From Cardiobacterium hominis (GTDB taxonomy: Bacteria; Pseudomonadota; Gammaproteobacteria; Cardiobacteriales; Cardiobacteriaceae), in NCBI RefSeq assembly GCF_900637305.1, contig NZ_LR134365.1, forward strand, positions 737,501 through 801,500: DNA of 64,000 nt. Reading direction: 5' to 3'. This document shows, one piece after another, positions 19,321-28,317 of the stretch. The position numbers were made by a program, and so were the translations under genes. How positions within the stretch are numbered: the stretch's first letter is position 1; each line of letters opens with the position of its first letter. The notes beneath the pieces were generated by a model. The model saw nothing but the letters and a program-made list of their open reading frames with translations. It made no database searches and was not told the DNA's origin.

Positions 19321-20301
19321 ATGAAAAACCCCGTTCGTGTCACTATTACCGGTGCTGCCGGCAACATCGGCTATGCGCTTGCCTTCCGCGTTGCGGCTGG
19401 CGACATGCTTGGTCCGGATCAGCCGGTCATCCTGCAATTGCTAGAAATCACCCCGGCGCTGGATGCACTCAAGGGCGTTGCCATGGAACTCAACGACTGC
19501 GCTTTCCCGCTGCTGCGCGGCCTGGTCACGACTGACGATGCCAACGTCGCTTTCAAGGACTGCGATTATGCCCTGCTGGTCGGCGCCCGCCCGCGCGGTC
19601 CCGGCATGGAGCGCAAGGATTTGCTCGCCGCGAATGGCGCCATTTTCGGCCCGCAAGGCAAGGCGTTGAATGACCACGCCTCGCGCCACGTCAAAGTGCT
19701 GGTTGTCGGTAACCCTGCCAATACCAATGCCCTCATCGCGCAAGCCGCCGCGCCCGATCTTAACCCGCGCAACTTCACGGCGATGACCCGCCTTGACCAC
19801 AACCGCGCGCTGTCGCAACTTGCCGAAAAAACCGGCACGCACAGCACCGATATCGCCAAGATGACCATCTGGGGCAACCACTCCTCCACCCAATATCCGG
19901 ACATCAGCCACGCCACCGTGCAGGGCAAAGCGGCGAAAGGCCTGGTGGAAGACAGCTGGTACAAAGACACCTTCATCCCCGTCGTCCAACAGCGCGGCGC
20001 CGCCATCATCAAGGCGCGCGGCGCATCCTCCGCCGCCTCCGCCGCTTCTGCCGCGATTGACCACATGCGCACCTGGGCGCTGGGCACCGATGGTGACGAT
20101 TGGGTCAGCATGGGCGTACCGTCCGACGGCTCCTACGGCATCGCCCCCGGCATCATTTATTCCTACCCCTGCCGCTGCAAAAATGGCGATTACGAAATCG
20201 TGCAAGGGCTGGAAATTGACGCCTTCAGCCGCGAAAAAATGGACGCGACCGAGCGCGAACTGCGTGAAGAACGTGCCGCCGTCGAAAACCTGCTTAAATA
20301 A
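19321..20301 (+). CDS. mdh: NAD-dependent malate dehydrogenase (LDH-like type)
   Basis: Interconverts malate and oxaloacetate in the TCA cycle. The 326 residues have the NAD-binding [18 protein letters not shown], substrate arginines in [15 protein letters not shown], the NPANTNA loop, and catalytic [13 protein letters not shown] (His near residue 187). This is the 326-residue cytosolic-like group found in Neisseria and Pseudomonas relatives, rather than the 312-residue enterobacterial form. It is monocistronic, with a strong promoter and a terminator at 20320. Confidence 0.95.
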   Translation: MKNPVRVTITGAAGNIGYALAFRVAAGDMLGPDQPVILQLLEITPALDALKGVAMELNDCAFPLLRGLVTTDDANVAFKDCDYALLVGARPRGPGMERKDLLAANGAIFGPQGKALNDHASRHVKVLVVGNPANTNALIAQAAAPDLNPRNFTAMTRLDHNRALSQLAEKTGTHSTDIAKMTIWGNHSSTQYPDISHATVQGKAAKGLVEDSWYKDTFIPVVQQRGAAIIKARGASSAASAASAAIDHMRTWALGTDGDDWVSMGVPSDGSYGIAPGIIYSYPCRCKNGDYEIVQGLEIDAFSREKMDATERELREERAAVENLLK

Positions 20302-20319
20302 AGCGTGCATTTAACCGCC

Positions 20320-20340
20320 CCGCCCCGTGCGGGGCTTTTC
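20320..20340 (+). terminator. Terminator after mdh
   Basis: Stem CCGCCCCG / CGGGGC with a GTG loop followed by TTTTC. Confidence 0.75.
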
Positions 20341-20342
20341 GT

Positions 20343-20858
20343 ATGACCGCCGTCCAGCATAAAACCCTCGCTTTCATCTGGATTATCGCCAACATCCTCC
20401 TCATCCCACACATCCGTCCGCTGGAAGGTACCGCATCGCTTTACACCGATGTCGCACTTGGTCTCAGCGGCCTGCTGTTCTGCTGGTGGGTCTGGCATGA
20501 TCGCCGCGAAACCCTCGCCTACCATTTTGCCTGGGAAACGCCGCTCCTTACCCTCATTCTGCTGATATTTCTGACGATACCTGCGCTGCGCGACCTTGTC
20601 GGTGGCACACAAAGCATCAAACCGCATTGGTACAGCACCGACCGCAGCGCCCGCCTGCCCGGCCACTACTACCTCGACCTTTCCCTGCAACCACTCGCCA
20701 CCGAGACCGTCAAATTGCGCATCAGCCGCGCCACCTACGACCACCTGAACCAAGCACGTGACGAGCGTAACGAGCGGCCGCCGCCCATCCGCGTTGAATA
20801 CTGGCCGCACAGCCGCACCCTCAAACAGCTGCAAATTCCCAACGAAAACAGCCCATGA
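20343..20858 (+). CDS. Small membrane protein, paralog of the next gene
   Basis: Unrecognised. The 171-residue protein has three predicted membrane helices (LAFIWIIANILLIPHI, LGLSGLLFCWWVW, TPLLTLILLIFLTIPAL) and then a soluble domain that ends RVEYWPHSRTLKQLQI. The neighbour at 20855 repeats this plan and ends RVEYWPKSGIIRRLTI, so the two arose by duplication. It is 42 bases after the mdh stop and behind the mdh terminator. It overlaps the next gene by ATGA. Confidence 0.7.
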   Translation: MTAVQHKTLAFIWIIANILLIPHIRPLEGTASLYTDVALGLSGLLFCWWVWHDRRETLAYHFAWETPLLTLILLIFLTIPALRDLVGGTQSIKPHWYSTDRSARLPGHYYLDLSLQPLATETVKLRISRATYDHLNQARDERNERPPPIRVEYWPHSRTLKQLQIPNENSP

Positions 20859-21385
20859 AAGAAATCATCTACGACTGCCTGAAAAAATCGCCCATCCTTC
20901 TTGGCCTCGCTATCACCTTTGCCGCCCTGCAATTCCTCACACCGGCAACCGGTAACAGAGCGCTCAACGCCAACATCCTGAGCGGCCTTCTCCTCATCCC
21001 GGCGGCGCTGGAACGCTGGTTTACCCGCCACAATCGCGACGAATGGCTTTCCGACATCGTCATCTACATCCTGCTTGGCGTCGCCTGCTACCTCTACATC
21101 ATCCCCGGCATCCACGACCTCGCCCACGGCAGCAAAACCCTCATCACCGACGACTACCACGTGCGCAGAAAATACCGCTCGCACCACCGCCACAGCTACA
21201 GCAGCTACGACTTCAGTAGCCGCTACCGCCTGGAAATCCGGGGAATCCGCGGCCAATTCCCCATTGACAGCGCGGACTACGAAGCGCTCAACCACCCCCC
21301 ACTACCGCGCATCCGCGTAGAATACTGGCCGAAAAGCGGCATCATCCGCCGCCTGACCATCAACCCGACCGAGGAAAACCCATGA
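20855..21385 (+). CDS. Small membrane protein, paralog of the previous gene
   Basis: Unrecognised, 176 residues, three predicted membrane helices (LLGLAITFAALQFL, NANILSGLLLIPAAL, IVIYILLGVACYLYIIPGI), then a His/Tyr/Ser/Arg-rich linker (RKYRSHHRHSYSSYDFSSR) and a domain shared with the previous gene. It overlaps both neighbours by 4 bases (ATGA each time), so four reading frames in a row are translationally linked or nearly so. A role as an envelope pair is possible, with no direct evidence. Confidence 0.7.
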   Translation: MKEIIYDCLKKSPILLGLAITFAALQFLTPATGNRALNANILSGLLLIPAALERWFTRHNRDEWLSDIVIYILLGVACYLYIIPGIHDLAHGSKTLITDDYHVRRKYRSHHRHSYSSYDFSSRYRLEIRGIRGQFPIDSADYEALNHPPLPRIRVEYWPKSGIIRRLTINPTEENP

Positions 21386-21990
21386 AACTCTACACCAGCA
21401 CCACCTCCCCCACCGCCCGTGCCATCATCCTCACCGCGCTGGCGCAGGGCAAAGACGCGCTGCAACTTGCCTACGCCGACCCGTGGACGACCCCGCCCGC
21501 ACTCACCGCCGTCAACCCCTTCTCACAAGTGCCCGTTCTCATCACCGCCGACGGCACCGCCATCTACAACACCCTCACCATCGCCGACTACCTCTTTGAC
21601 CACCCCTTCCGCGGCGCGCGGCAAAGCGCCATCGCCGGATACGCCACCGCCCTGCTCGAACAAATCATCAAAGCCTACTCGCTAGCGCGCTTCCAGCCGG
21701 AACATGGCGCCGAACACCCGCATATCGAACGCGCCCGTGCCGCTGTCGTCCGCGGCCTCGCACAAGCGCCCCAACTCGACCCGGCCAGCAACCACATCGC
21801 CCAACACCTGCTGGCAATGGCATTTTCCTACGCCGAACTGCGCCACCCCGCGCTCTACCCGCAGCTTGACGCCGACAACCGCCGCGCCTTCGCCGCATAC
21901 CAGATGCGCCCGGACGTGCGTGCCGTCCGCCCCGAAGCGCTGGAAAAACGACCAGCAAGCATCGCCGCCCTGCGCCAAACCATCCAATAA
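21382..21990 (+). CDS. GST N-terminal-domain protein, first of a tandem pair
   Basis: A glutathione S-transferase-like protein of 202 residues. The thioredoxin-like half is clear: MKLYTSTTSPTARAIILTAL, then NPFSQVPVLI with the conserved cis-Pro, and YNTLTIADYL at the glutathione gamma-glutamyl site. The helical half is divergent. The usual catalytic Ser/Cys/Tyr near residue 9-12 is replaced by a TSPTAR context, so activity is uncertain. Next comes a paralog with about 60 bases between. Overlap with the upstream membrane gene suggests a common transcript. Confidence 0.78.
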   Translation: MKLYTSTTSPTARAIILTALAQGKDALQLAYADPWTTPPALTAVNPFSQVPVLITADGTAIYNTLTIADYLFDHPFRGARQSAIAGYATALLEQIIKAYSLARFQPEHGAEHPHIERARAAVVRGLAQAPQLDPASNHIAQHLLAMAFSYAELRHPALYPQLDADNRRAFAAYQMRPDVRAVRPEALEKRPASIAALRQTIQ

Positions 21991-22052
21991 AAAGAAGCGT
22001 CGCCGGTTGAATGACGCCAAGCCGTCAGCCAGCCTACAAACCCGGAGCCCCC

Positions 22053-22649
22053 ATGAAACTCTACCTCAGCACCACCTCTCCCTACTCCCGCCTCGCGCTC
22101 ATCGCTGCGCTGCACAGCGGCAAGCGCGACCTGCAACTGCACTACGTCCTGCCGTGGGAAAACCCGGCCGAGCTCATCGCCATCAACCCCTACAGCCAAA
22201 TCCCGGCGCTCCTCTGCGACGACGGCAACATCCTCAGCGAAACCCTCATCATCATGAACTACCTGGATGACCGCGTCCTGCGCGGCGGCTGTACCTGCGC
22301 CCGTGCCGCCTACGGCATCGCCACCATCAACCAGGCGGTGCGCGCCTTTGCGCTCAACATGCACCAACCGGCGCACAGCATCCCGCATCCGCACATTGCG
22401 CGCAGCCGCGAAGCGCTCGCCCGCGCCCTGCCGCACGCGCCACAACTCGAACCGCAATCGGACGACTGGGGACACATCATCCTCGGCAACGGACTGAACT
22501 ACGTGCGCATGCGCCTGCCTGATATCTATGTCGCGCGCGTCAGCCGCGACAACCAGACCGCCGTCAGCGCTTTCCTGGCACGCGACTTCATGCAAAAAAC
22601 CGAAACGCCGCAACTGGAAAAACGCCCCGCCCGCGTCGCCGATCTGTAA
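22053..22649 (+). CDS. GST N-terminal-domain protein, second of a tandem pair
   Basis: A 198-residue paralog of the preceding protein, with matching start (MKLYLSTTSPYSRLALIAAL), NPYSQIPALL, SETLIIMNYL and the same end (EKRPARVADL versus EKRPASIAAL). The real ATG at 22053 follows CGGAG; an ORF start at 22011 lacks the conserved N-terminus. The family resembles YfcF/YibF-like GSTs. Convergent with polA across a shared hairpin. Confidence 0.78.
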   Translation: MKLYLSTTSPYSRLALIAALHSGKRDLQLHYVLPWENPAELIAINPYSQIPALLCDDGNILSETLIIMNYLDDRVLRGGCTCARAAYGIATINQAVRAFALNMHQPAHSIPHPHIARSREALARALPHAPQLEPQSDDWGHIILGNGLNYVRMRLPDIYVARVSRDNQTAVSAFLARDFMQKTETPQLEKRPARVADL

Positions 22650-22668
22650 CGCGGACTACTTTATCGTT

Positions 22669-22706
22669 GAGGCGGTTACGTGCTTACGCCGTAACCGCCT
22701 CTTGCA
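22669..22706. terminator. Hairpin between convergent GST-like gene and polA
   Basis: A perfect 12-bp stem GAGGCGGTTACG / CGTAACCGCCTC with a 9-base loop. T-tracts are weak on both sides, so this may be a bidirectional terminator or a 3' end protector. Confidence 0.6.
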
Positions 22707-25487
22707 TTAATGCGCTTCGTCCCAGTTGGCGCCGAGGCCGGTTTCGACGATGAGCGGTACGCTCAGGGTCATGGCGTTTTCCATCAGCGCGACGATGCGC
22801 GGGGTGAGTTCGGCGGCGGCTTGCGGGCGGATTTCAAAGACGAGTTCGTCGTGCACTTGCATGATGAGGCGCAGGTCGTCGCGGTTTTTTGCTGCGGTCG
22901 CTTCGCGGGGGAGGGGGTTGGTATTGTGGGTGCCGCCCGCGCCGGGGAGGGGGGATAGTTCGAGTTCGCGGTCAATGGCGAGCATGGCGCGTTTGATGAT
23001 GTCGGCGGCGCTGCCCTGCATCGGTGCGTTGATGGCAAGGCGTTCGCTGGCCTGGCGCCGCTGCGGGTTTTTGCTGTTGATATCCGGGAGATACAAGCGG
23101 CGGCCGAGCAGGGTTTCGACGTAGCCTTGTTTGTGTGCCGCTTCGCGTGTCGCGTCCATGTAGTCGCGGACTTTCGGGTAGCGCGCGAAGTAGGTGTCGA
23201 TGTAGTCGGCGGCCTGGCCGCGCGGGATGTTCAGTTGGCGCGCAAGGCCGAAGGCGCTCATGCCGTAGATGAGGCCGAAGTTGATGGCTTTGGCGTCGCG
23301 GCGCTGTTCGCGACTGACGGCTTCGGGCGCGACGCCGAAGATTTCGGCGGCGGTCGCCCGGTGGATGTCGTCGCCACGCGCAAAGGCGGCGAGCAAGCCG
23401 GGGTCGGCGGAGAGGTGCGCCATGATGCGCAGTTCGATTTGGGAGTAGTCGGCGGCGAGTATTTGCCAGCCGTCTTCCGCGATGAAGGCGCGGCGGATGC
23501 GGCGGCCGGCTTCGCTGCGCACCGGGATGTTTTGCAGGTTGGGGTCGGAGGAGGAGAGGCGGCCGGTGCTGGTAACGGCCTGGTGGTAGCTGGTGTGGAT
23601 GCGCCCGGTGTGCGGGTTGATGAGTTCGGGCAGGCGGTCGGTGTAGGTGGTTTTGAGTTTGGCGAGTCCGCGGTGTTCGAGGATGAGGCGCGGCAGTTCG
23701 GCGCCGTGGCTTTCGGCGAGTTCTGCCAGCACTTCTTCGTTGGTGCTGGGCTGGCCTTTCGGGGTTTTGCGCAGCACGGGCAGGCCGAGTTGGTCGTAGA
23801 GGATTTCTTGGAGTTGTTTGGGCGAGCCGAGGTTGAAGGGGCTGCCGGCGAGGGTGTGCGCCGCGTGTTCGAGGGCGGCGAGTTGGCCGCTGATTTCGGC
23901 GCTTTGTGCGGCGAGCGCTGCCGGGTCGATGCGCACGCCGGTGGCTTCGATTTTGTAGAGCAGTTCTGCCAGCGGCATTTCGAGTTCGCGGTAGAGTGCG
24001 TCGAGTTGTGGCACGGCGGCGAGTTTGGGTGCGAGGTGGTTTTTCAGACGCAGGGTGATGTCGGCGTCTTCGCAGGCGTAGGCGGTCGCGGTTTCGAGCG
24101 GGATTTGGTCGAAGGTGAGTTGTTTCGCGCCTTTGCCGGCGATGTCTTCGAAGGTGGTGGTCTGGTGGTTGAGGTAGTAGTCGGCGAGGTCGTCGAGGTT
24201 GTGGCGGGTGGCGGTGCTGTCGATGGTGTAGCTCATCAGCATGGTGTCGTCTTTGATGCCGCGCAGTTCGATGCCGGCGCGGGCGAATATGTGGCGGTCG
24301 TATTTGTGGTGCTGGCCGCTTTTCGGCGGAGCGCTCGCTTCGAGTAGTGGTTTGAGGCGGGTGAGGGTTTCGGCGTAGGGCAGGTTGGCGCTTAACTGGT
24401 GCGCGAGCGGCAGGTAGTAGGCTTCGCCAGGCGCGGGCGCGACGCTGATGCCGACGAGGTTGGCGCGCATGTAGTCGAGGCTGTCGGTTTCGGTGTCGAT
24501 GGCGTAGCCGTCGCTGTTTTGCAGGCGGTTGATGAGCGCGTCGAGTTCGTCCAGGGTGGTGATGGCGCGGTAGTGGGTGGCGACGGGGGCGGCGGGCGGC
24601 GGTGGCGCGCTGTTTTTCAGGTATTGGGCTTTGATGTTGGCGAGTTCGTAGGTGTCGCAGAGGGCGGCGAGTTTGTCCGGCTGGCGCGGTTGCAGGGCGA
24701 GGTCGGCGATGCGGGTGTTGAGGTCGAGGGTGGTGTTGATGGTGGCGAGGGTTTGCGAGAGGCGCAGGGTGTCGATGCCCGCGCGCAGGTTATCGCCGAT
24801 TTTGCCGGGGATTTTGCTGGCGTGGTCGATGAGGTTGTCGATGGTTTGGTATTCGGCCAGCCATTTGGCGGCGGTTTTCGGCCCGACTTTGGCCACGCCG
24901 GGGATGTTGTCCGCGCTGTCGCCGACGAGGGCGAGGAAGTCGATGACTTGGTCGGCGCGCAGGGCGTCCACTTTGAAGCGCTCGGCGATGTTGGCGGTGG
25001 TGGTTACCGCGTTTTTCATGGTGTCGAGCAGGGTGATGTCGGCATGGGTGAGCAGTTGCGCCATGTCTTTGTCGCCGCTGGAGATGACGACCTGGTAGTG
25101 CTCGGAGAGCGCCTGCATGGCAAGTGTGCCGATGACGTCGTCCGCTTCCACGCCGGGCTCGATGATGAGCGGGAAGCCGAGCGCTTCGATGAGGCGGTGC
25201 AGCGGCTCGATTTGCACGCGCAGGTCGTCCGGCATCGGCGGGCGGTGCGCTTTGTAAGCGGGGTAGAGGTCGTGGCGGAAGGTTTTGCCTTTGGCATCAA
25301 AGACGACGCCGAAGTAGGCGGGCTGGTGGTCGTCGTAGAGTTTGGCGAGCATTTTGATGACGCCGTGCAGCGCGCCGGTCGGGTGGCCGTCGCGGGTGGT
25401 GAGCGGCGGCAGGCCGTGGTAGGCGCGGAAAAGGTAGGACGAGCCGTCCACAAGGACGACGAGGTGATTCGGGTCGGGCTGGTGCAT
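22707..25487 (-). CDS. polA: DNA polymerase I
   Basis: Fills gaps and removes primers during replication and repair. The 926-residue length matches E. coli PolA. Domains in order: 5'-3' exonuclease (VLVDGSSYLFRAYH, VISSGDKDMAQL, GDSADNIPGVAKVGPKTAA); 3'-5' exonuclease with the acidic pair retained (AIDTETDSLDYM), so proofreading is likely active; and the polymerase with motif A (DYSQIELRIMAHLS), motif B (RRDAKAINFGLIYGMSAFGL) and motif C (MQVHDELVFE). The ATG at 25487 places the start as in other PolA proteins; the frame is open 32 codons further upstream without conserved sequence. Confidence 0.97.
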   Translation of the reverse strand: MHQPDPNHLVVLVDGSSYLFRAYHGLPPLTTRDGHPTGALHGVIKMLAKLYDDHQPAYFGVVFDAKGKTFRHDLYPAYKAHRPPMPDDLRVQIEPLHRLIEALGFPLIIEPGVEADDVIGTLAMQALSEHYQVVISSGDKDMAQLLTHADITLLDTMKNAVTTTANIAERFKVDALRADQVIDFLALVGDSADNIPGVAKVGPKTAAKWLAEYQTIDNLIDHASKIPGKIGDNLRAGIDTLRLSQTLATINTTLDLNTRIADLALQPRQPDKLAALCDTYELANIKAQYLKNSAPPPPAAPVATHYRAITTLDELDALINRLQNSDGYAIDTETDSLDYMRANLVGISVAPAPGEAYYLPLAHQLSANLPYAETLTRLKPLLEASAPPKSGQHHKYDRHIFARAGIELRGIKDDTMLMSYTIDSTATRHNLDDLADYYLNHQTTTFEDIAGKGAKQLTFDQIPLETATAYACEDADITLRLKNHLAPKLAAVPQLDALYRELEMPLAELLYKIEATGVRIDPAALAAQSAEISGQLAALEHAAHTLAGSPFNLGSPKQLQEILYDQLGLPVLRKTPKGQPSTNEEVLAELAESHGAELPRLILEHRGLAKLKTTYTDRLPELINPHTGRIHTSYHQAVTSTGRLSSSDPNLQNIPVRSEAGRRIRRAFIAEDGWQILAADYSQIELRIMAHLSADPGLLAAFARGDDIHRATAAEIFGVAPEAVSREQRRDAKAINFGLIYGMSAFGLARQLNIPRGQAADYIDTYFARYPKVRDYMDATREAAHKQGYVETLLGRRLYLPDINSKNPQRRQASERLAINAPMQGSAADIIKRAMLAIDRELELSPLPGAGGTHNTNPLPREATAAKNRDDLRLIMQVHDELVFEIRPQAAAELTPRIVALMENAMTLSVPLIVETGLGANWDEAH

Positions 25488-25601
25488 GGGGGTTCCGTTG
25501 TGATGGGCGGGGCTTTGCGGCACAATGCGCGGCTTCTTGTCCGCGGGACGCCGTATTGTTTGGGCGCTGCGGGTGGTTGTCAATTGTTAAGGGAGTGTTT
25601 T

Positions 25602-26324
25602 ATGGGCAAGCGTCGTCCGCCGAAGGAGTTGCATCCCGATAATGTGCCGGGCTTGCAGGGCGAAGCGTGGCGGGTGTTCCGCATTATGTCGGAATTCGTC
25701 GAGGGATTTGAAAAGCTGGCGGTGATTCCGCCATCGGTGAGCATTTTCGGCTCGGCGCGCCTGCCCGCCGAGCATCCGGTCTGCCAGCAGACGCGGGAAA
25801 TCGCCAAACGCCTCTCGGATGCGGGTTTTTCCGTGGTTTCCGGCGGCGGCCCCGGCGTGATGGAAGCGGCGAACCAAGGCGCGTACGCGGGCGAAAAGGG
25901 GCTGTCGGTCGGGCTGAACATCCAGCTGCCGCATGAGCAGTCCTCCAACCAGTTTCAGGATATTTCGTTGGAATTCCGCCACTTTTTCTCGCGCAAGGTG
26001 ATGTTCGTCAAATACGCCAACGCTTACGTCGTCATGCCCGGCGGCTTCGGCACGCTGGACGAGTTGGCGGAAATTCTCGTGCTGATTCAGACGGGCAAGA
26101 GCCGCAAGATTCCGGTGATTCTCGTCGGCAGCGACTTCTGGCGTGGCCTGCTCGCCTGGATGGAAGCGACAATGGTCGCGCAGGGGCTGATCAAGGCCGA
26201 AGACATGCAGCTGATGACGCTGGTGGATGACGCCGATGCGGTCGTCGCCGCCATTCTCGATTTCTACGAGGGACGCGAGTTCGCGCCCAGCGCCGAAGAA
26301 GAGCGGTTGCTGCGACAATTGTGA
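25602..26324 (+). CDS. LOG-family protein (TIGR00730-type nucleotide 5'-monophosphate nucleosidase-like)
   Basis: A Rossmann-fold protein of 240 residues related to LONELY GUY and PpnN enzymes that cleave nucleotide monophosphates to base and ribose-phosphate. The key motifs are VSGGGPGVMEAANQGA (about 87-102) and MPGGFGTLDELAEIL (about 146-160), which bind the phosphate and carry the catalytic Glu. GGGAG precedes ATG 25602; the long frame further upstream is an antisense shadow of polA. It is divergent from polA, with about 115 bases between the starts, and is followed by a terminator. The exact substrate is not known. Confidence 0.88.
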   Translation: MGKRRPPKELHPDNVPGLQGEAWRVFRIMSEFVEGFEKLAVIPPSVSIFGSARLPAEHPVCQQTREIAKRLSDAGFSVVSGGGPGVMEAANQGAYAGEKGLSVGLNIQLPHEQSSNQFQDISLEFRHFFSRKVMFVKYANAYVVMPGGFGTLDELAEILVLIQTGKSRKIPVILVGSDFWRGLLAWMEATMVAQGLIKAEDMQLMTLVDDADAVVAAILDFYEGREFAPSAEEERLLRQL

Positions 26325-26337
26325 GCCGTTTGCCGCA

Positions 26338-26368
26338 TGAAAAAAGCCCGCACATGGCGGGCTTTTCC
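26338..26368. terminator. Bidirectional terminator
   Basis: Stem AAAAAAGCCCG / CGGGCTTTTCC with a loop of a few bases, between the convergent LOG and transporter genes. Confidence 0.88.
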
Positions 26369-26381
26369 TTTGGGTAAACGT

Positions 26382-27806
26382 TTACAGAATGACGTAATAA
26401 GCAAAGAGCGTGACCACCGCGATGCTGACAATATTCAGCACCAGACCGGCGCGGAACATGTCGCGCTGCTTGACCTCGCCCGTGCCGAAAACCAGCGCGT
26501 TCGGCGGAGTGGCGACCGGCAGCATGAAGGCGCAGGAAGCCCCGATGCCGATGACCATAACCAGCACGTCTTCGCGCATGCCGGTTTGCGCCGCGACCGA
26601 AGCAAACACCGGCACGAGCAGCGCCGCCGAGGCGGTGTTACTGGTGAACTCGGTGAGGAAAATGATGAACGTGGCGACCACCAAAATAATGACAAAAGGC
26701 GAGCTGCTGCCGAAGGCGCTGGCAATCATCTGCCCGATTTCCTTGGACGCCCCGGACGCGCCGAGAACGCTGCTCAGGGTAATGCCGCCGCCAAAGAGCA
26801 GCAGTACACCCCAGTCGGTGTTGTCGGTCACATCTTTCCAGCTGGCAAGCCCCAGCACGACCACCGCAATAATCGCGCAGAGGGCAACGAAAGTATCAGG
26901 CGCGTTGATGCCCATCGCTTTCAGCTGATCGCCACAAATCCACGCCAATGCAGTCAGCGCGAAGACAACCAGCGTCAGCACGCGGATGCCGGTCCAGGGA
27001 ATGTCTTCCTCATTATCCTGGCGGATTTTCTGTTTGAAATTCGGCTTGCAGACGATCCACAGCGTGACAAACATTGCCGGCATCAGAATGAAAGTAATCG
27101 GCAGACCGAGCCTCATCCACTCAGTGAAGCCCATGCCGAGCTCCTTGGCGGCAATACCGTTCGGCGGCGAGCCTTGCAGCATCCCCATCCCGCCGATACT
27201 GGACGAATAAGCAACTGCGAGCAGCACGAAAACGCGCGTGCCGCGGTCATTCTTATCCACGGACGAAAGCAGGCCGAGCGCCAACGGCAGAATCATCGCC
27301 GCGGTGGCGGTGTTGGAAATCCACATCGAAAGGAAAGCCGTGACGACGCACAGACCCACCGCTGACCACAACATGCTCGAACCGGCCATATGAATAATGG
27401 CGCTGGCAATCTTCTTGTCAATCTTCTGCACCTGCAAGGCGGTGGCAAGCGCAAAACCGCCGAGGAACAAATAAATAATCGGGTCGGCAAAACCGGCCAG
27501 CGCCGACTTCATCGTCATCGCGGTAACCGTACCATCCTTGCCGACGCTGGCGGGCAGATGCAGCAGCAACGCGCCGATCGGAATCATGATGGCGGTCAAA
27601 CTGATGTGCACCGCCTCGGTGAACCATAAAATTGCAATAAAAATCAACAGGGCAAGACCCTTGTTGGCATCCGGTGAATACGGCAGTACGCCGTAGGCGA
27701 GTTTGGCGACTACCAGCGCGACGAGAATAATCCCGAGACCAGTAACAATGCCGGGCGGAAAAAAGCCCTTGATTTCGTTGGAAGTAACAGGCGAATTCAC
27801 AGACAT
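26382..27806 (-). CDS. DASS/SLC13-family anion:sodium symporter
   Basis: An inner-membrane transporter for di- or tricarboxylates or sulfate, driven by Na+. The 474 residues have 11-12 hydrophobic helices and two sodium-site repeats typical of VcINDY: SNTATAAMILP and the later TSNTASAALLVPV. The substrate-site PN occurs as GSPPNGIA. GAGG lies 8 bases before ATG 27806 and only 2 before the ATG at 27812, so I prefer 27806. Single gene, divergent from rpsO. Substrate cannot be told from sequence alone; C4-dicarboxylates would fit the LDH-like malate dehydrogenase nearby only loosely. Confidence 0.9.
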   Translation of the reverse strand: MSVNSPVTSNEIKGFFPPGIVTGLGIILVALVVAKLAYGVLPYSPDANKGLALLIFIAILWFTEAVHISLTAIMIPIGALLLHLPASVGKDGTVTAMTMKSALAGFADPIIYLFLGGFALATALQVQKIDKKIASAIIHMAGSSMLWSAVGLCVVTAFLSMWISNTATAAMILPLALGLLSSVDKNDRGTRVFVLLAVAYSSSIGGMGMLQGSPPNGIAAKELGMGFTEWMRLGLPITFILMPAMFVTLWIVCKPNFKQKIRQDNEEDIPWTGIRVLTLVVFALTALAWICGDQLKAMGINAPDTFVALCAIIAVVVLGLASWKDVTDNTDWGVLLLFGGGITLSSVLGASGASKEIGQMIASAFGSSSPFVIILVVATFIIFLTEFTSNTASAALLVPVFASVAAQTGMREDVLVMVIGIGASCAFMLPVATPPNALVFGTGEVKQRDMFRAGLVLNIVSIAVVTLFAYYVIL

Positions 27807-27937
27807 AAACATAACCTCACAATAAATTTACCCGCGCTTAATATAAAGCACCACAAAAGAAATGGGGAAGAAAAAAATACTAAAATTTCAGGCCAATCAC
27901 CGCCGCGCCCTAAAACCGTCGCCGCGCGAAAAGCGCC

Positions 27938-27966
27938 TTGCTTTTGCCGGAAAACCTCCGTAAAAT
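27938..27966 (+). promoter_or_regulatory. Probable sigma-70 promoter of rpsO-pnp
   Basis: TTGCTT (27938-27943) and TAAAAT (27961-27966) are spaced by 17 bases, 60 bases upstream of the rpsO start. Confidence 0.6.
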
Positions 27967-28025
27967 CCGCGCTCTTTTCACAGGCCCAACGCCATCGGCA
28001 ACGTGAAACTTAATTGGAGACAAAC

Positions 28026-28292
28026 ATGCTTACCGCTGAAAACAAAAGCGAAATCATCAAAAAATACCAGCGCAAAGAAGGGGACAGCGGCTCGCCCGAA
28101 GTACAAATCGCCCTGCTCACCGCGCGCATCCTTGACCTGCAAGAACACTTCAACACCCACAAAAAAGACTTCCACTCCCGTCGCGGTCTTTTGAAAATGG
28201 TCAGCCAACGCCGTCGCCTGCTGGACTACTACAAGCGCGTCAATTACGACGGCTACCGCCAGCTCATCGCCGACCTCGGCCTGCGCCGCTAA
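28026..28292 (+). CDS. rpsO: 30S ribosomal protein S15
   Basis: Binds 16S rRNA helices 20-22 in the small-subunit platform. The 88 residues match the family along the whole length ([20 protein letters not shown], then [20 protein letters not shown]). GGAG at 28015-28018 supports ATG 28026 rather than the in-frame ATG 12 bases earlier. The usual gammaproteobacterial rpsO-pnp pair follows, with a 25-base gap and no terminator between them. Confidence 0.97.
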   Translation: MLTAENKSEIIKKYQRKEGDSGSPEVQIALLTARILDLQEHFNTHKKDFHSRRGLLKMVSQRRRLLDYYKRVNYDGYRQLIADLGLRR

Positions 28293-28317
28293 TTAAAGAC
28301 CGAGCGAGGCAGTCAGC

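Noticed and set aside
23127-25601. Long plus-strand open frames opposite polA, one running into the LOG gene
   Set aside because: Shadow of polA; only the part from ATG 25602 shows a real family and start signal.
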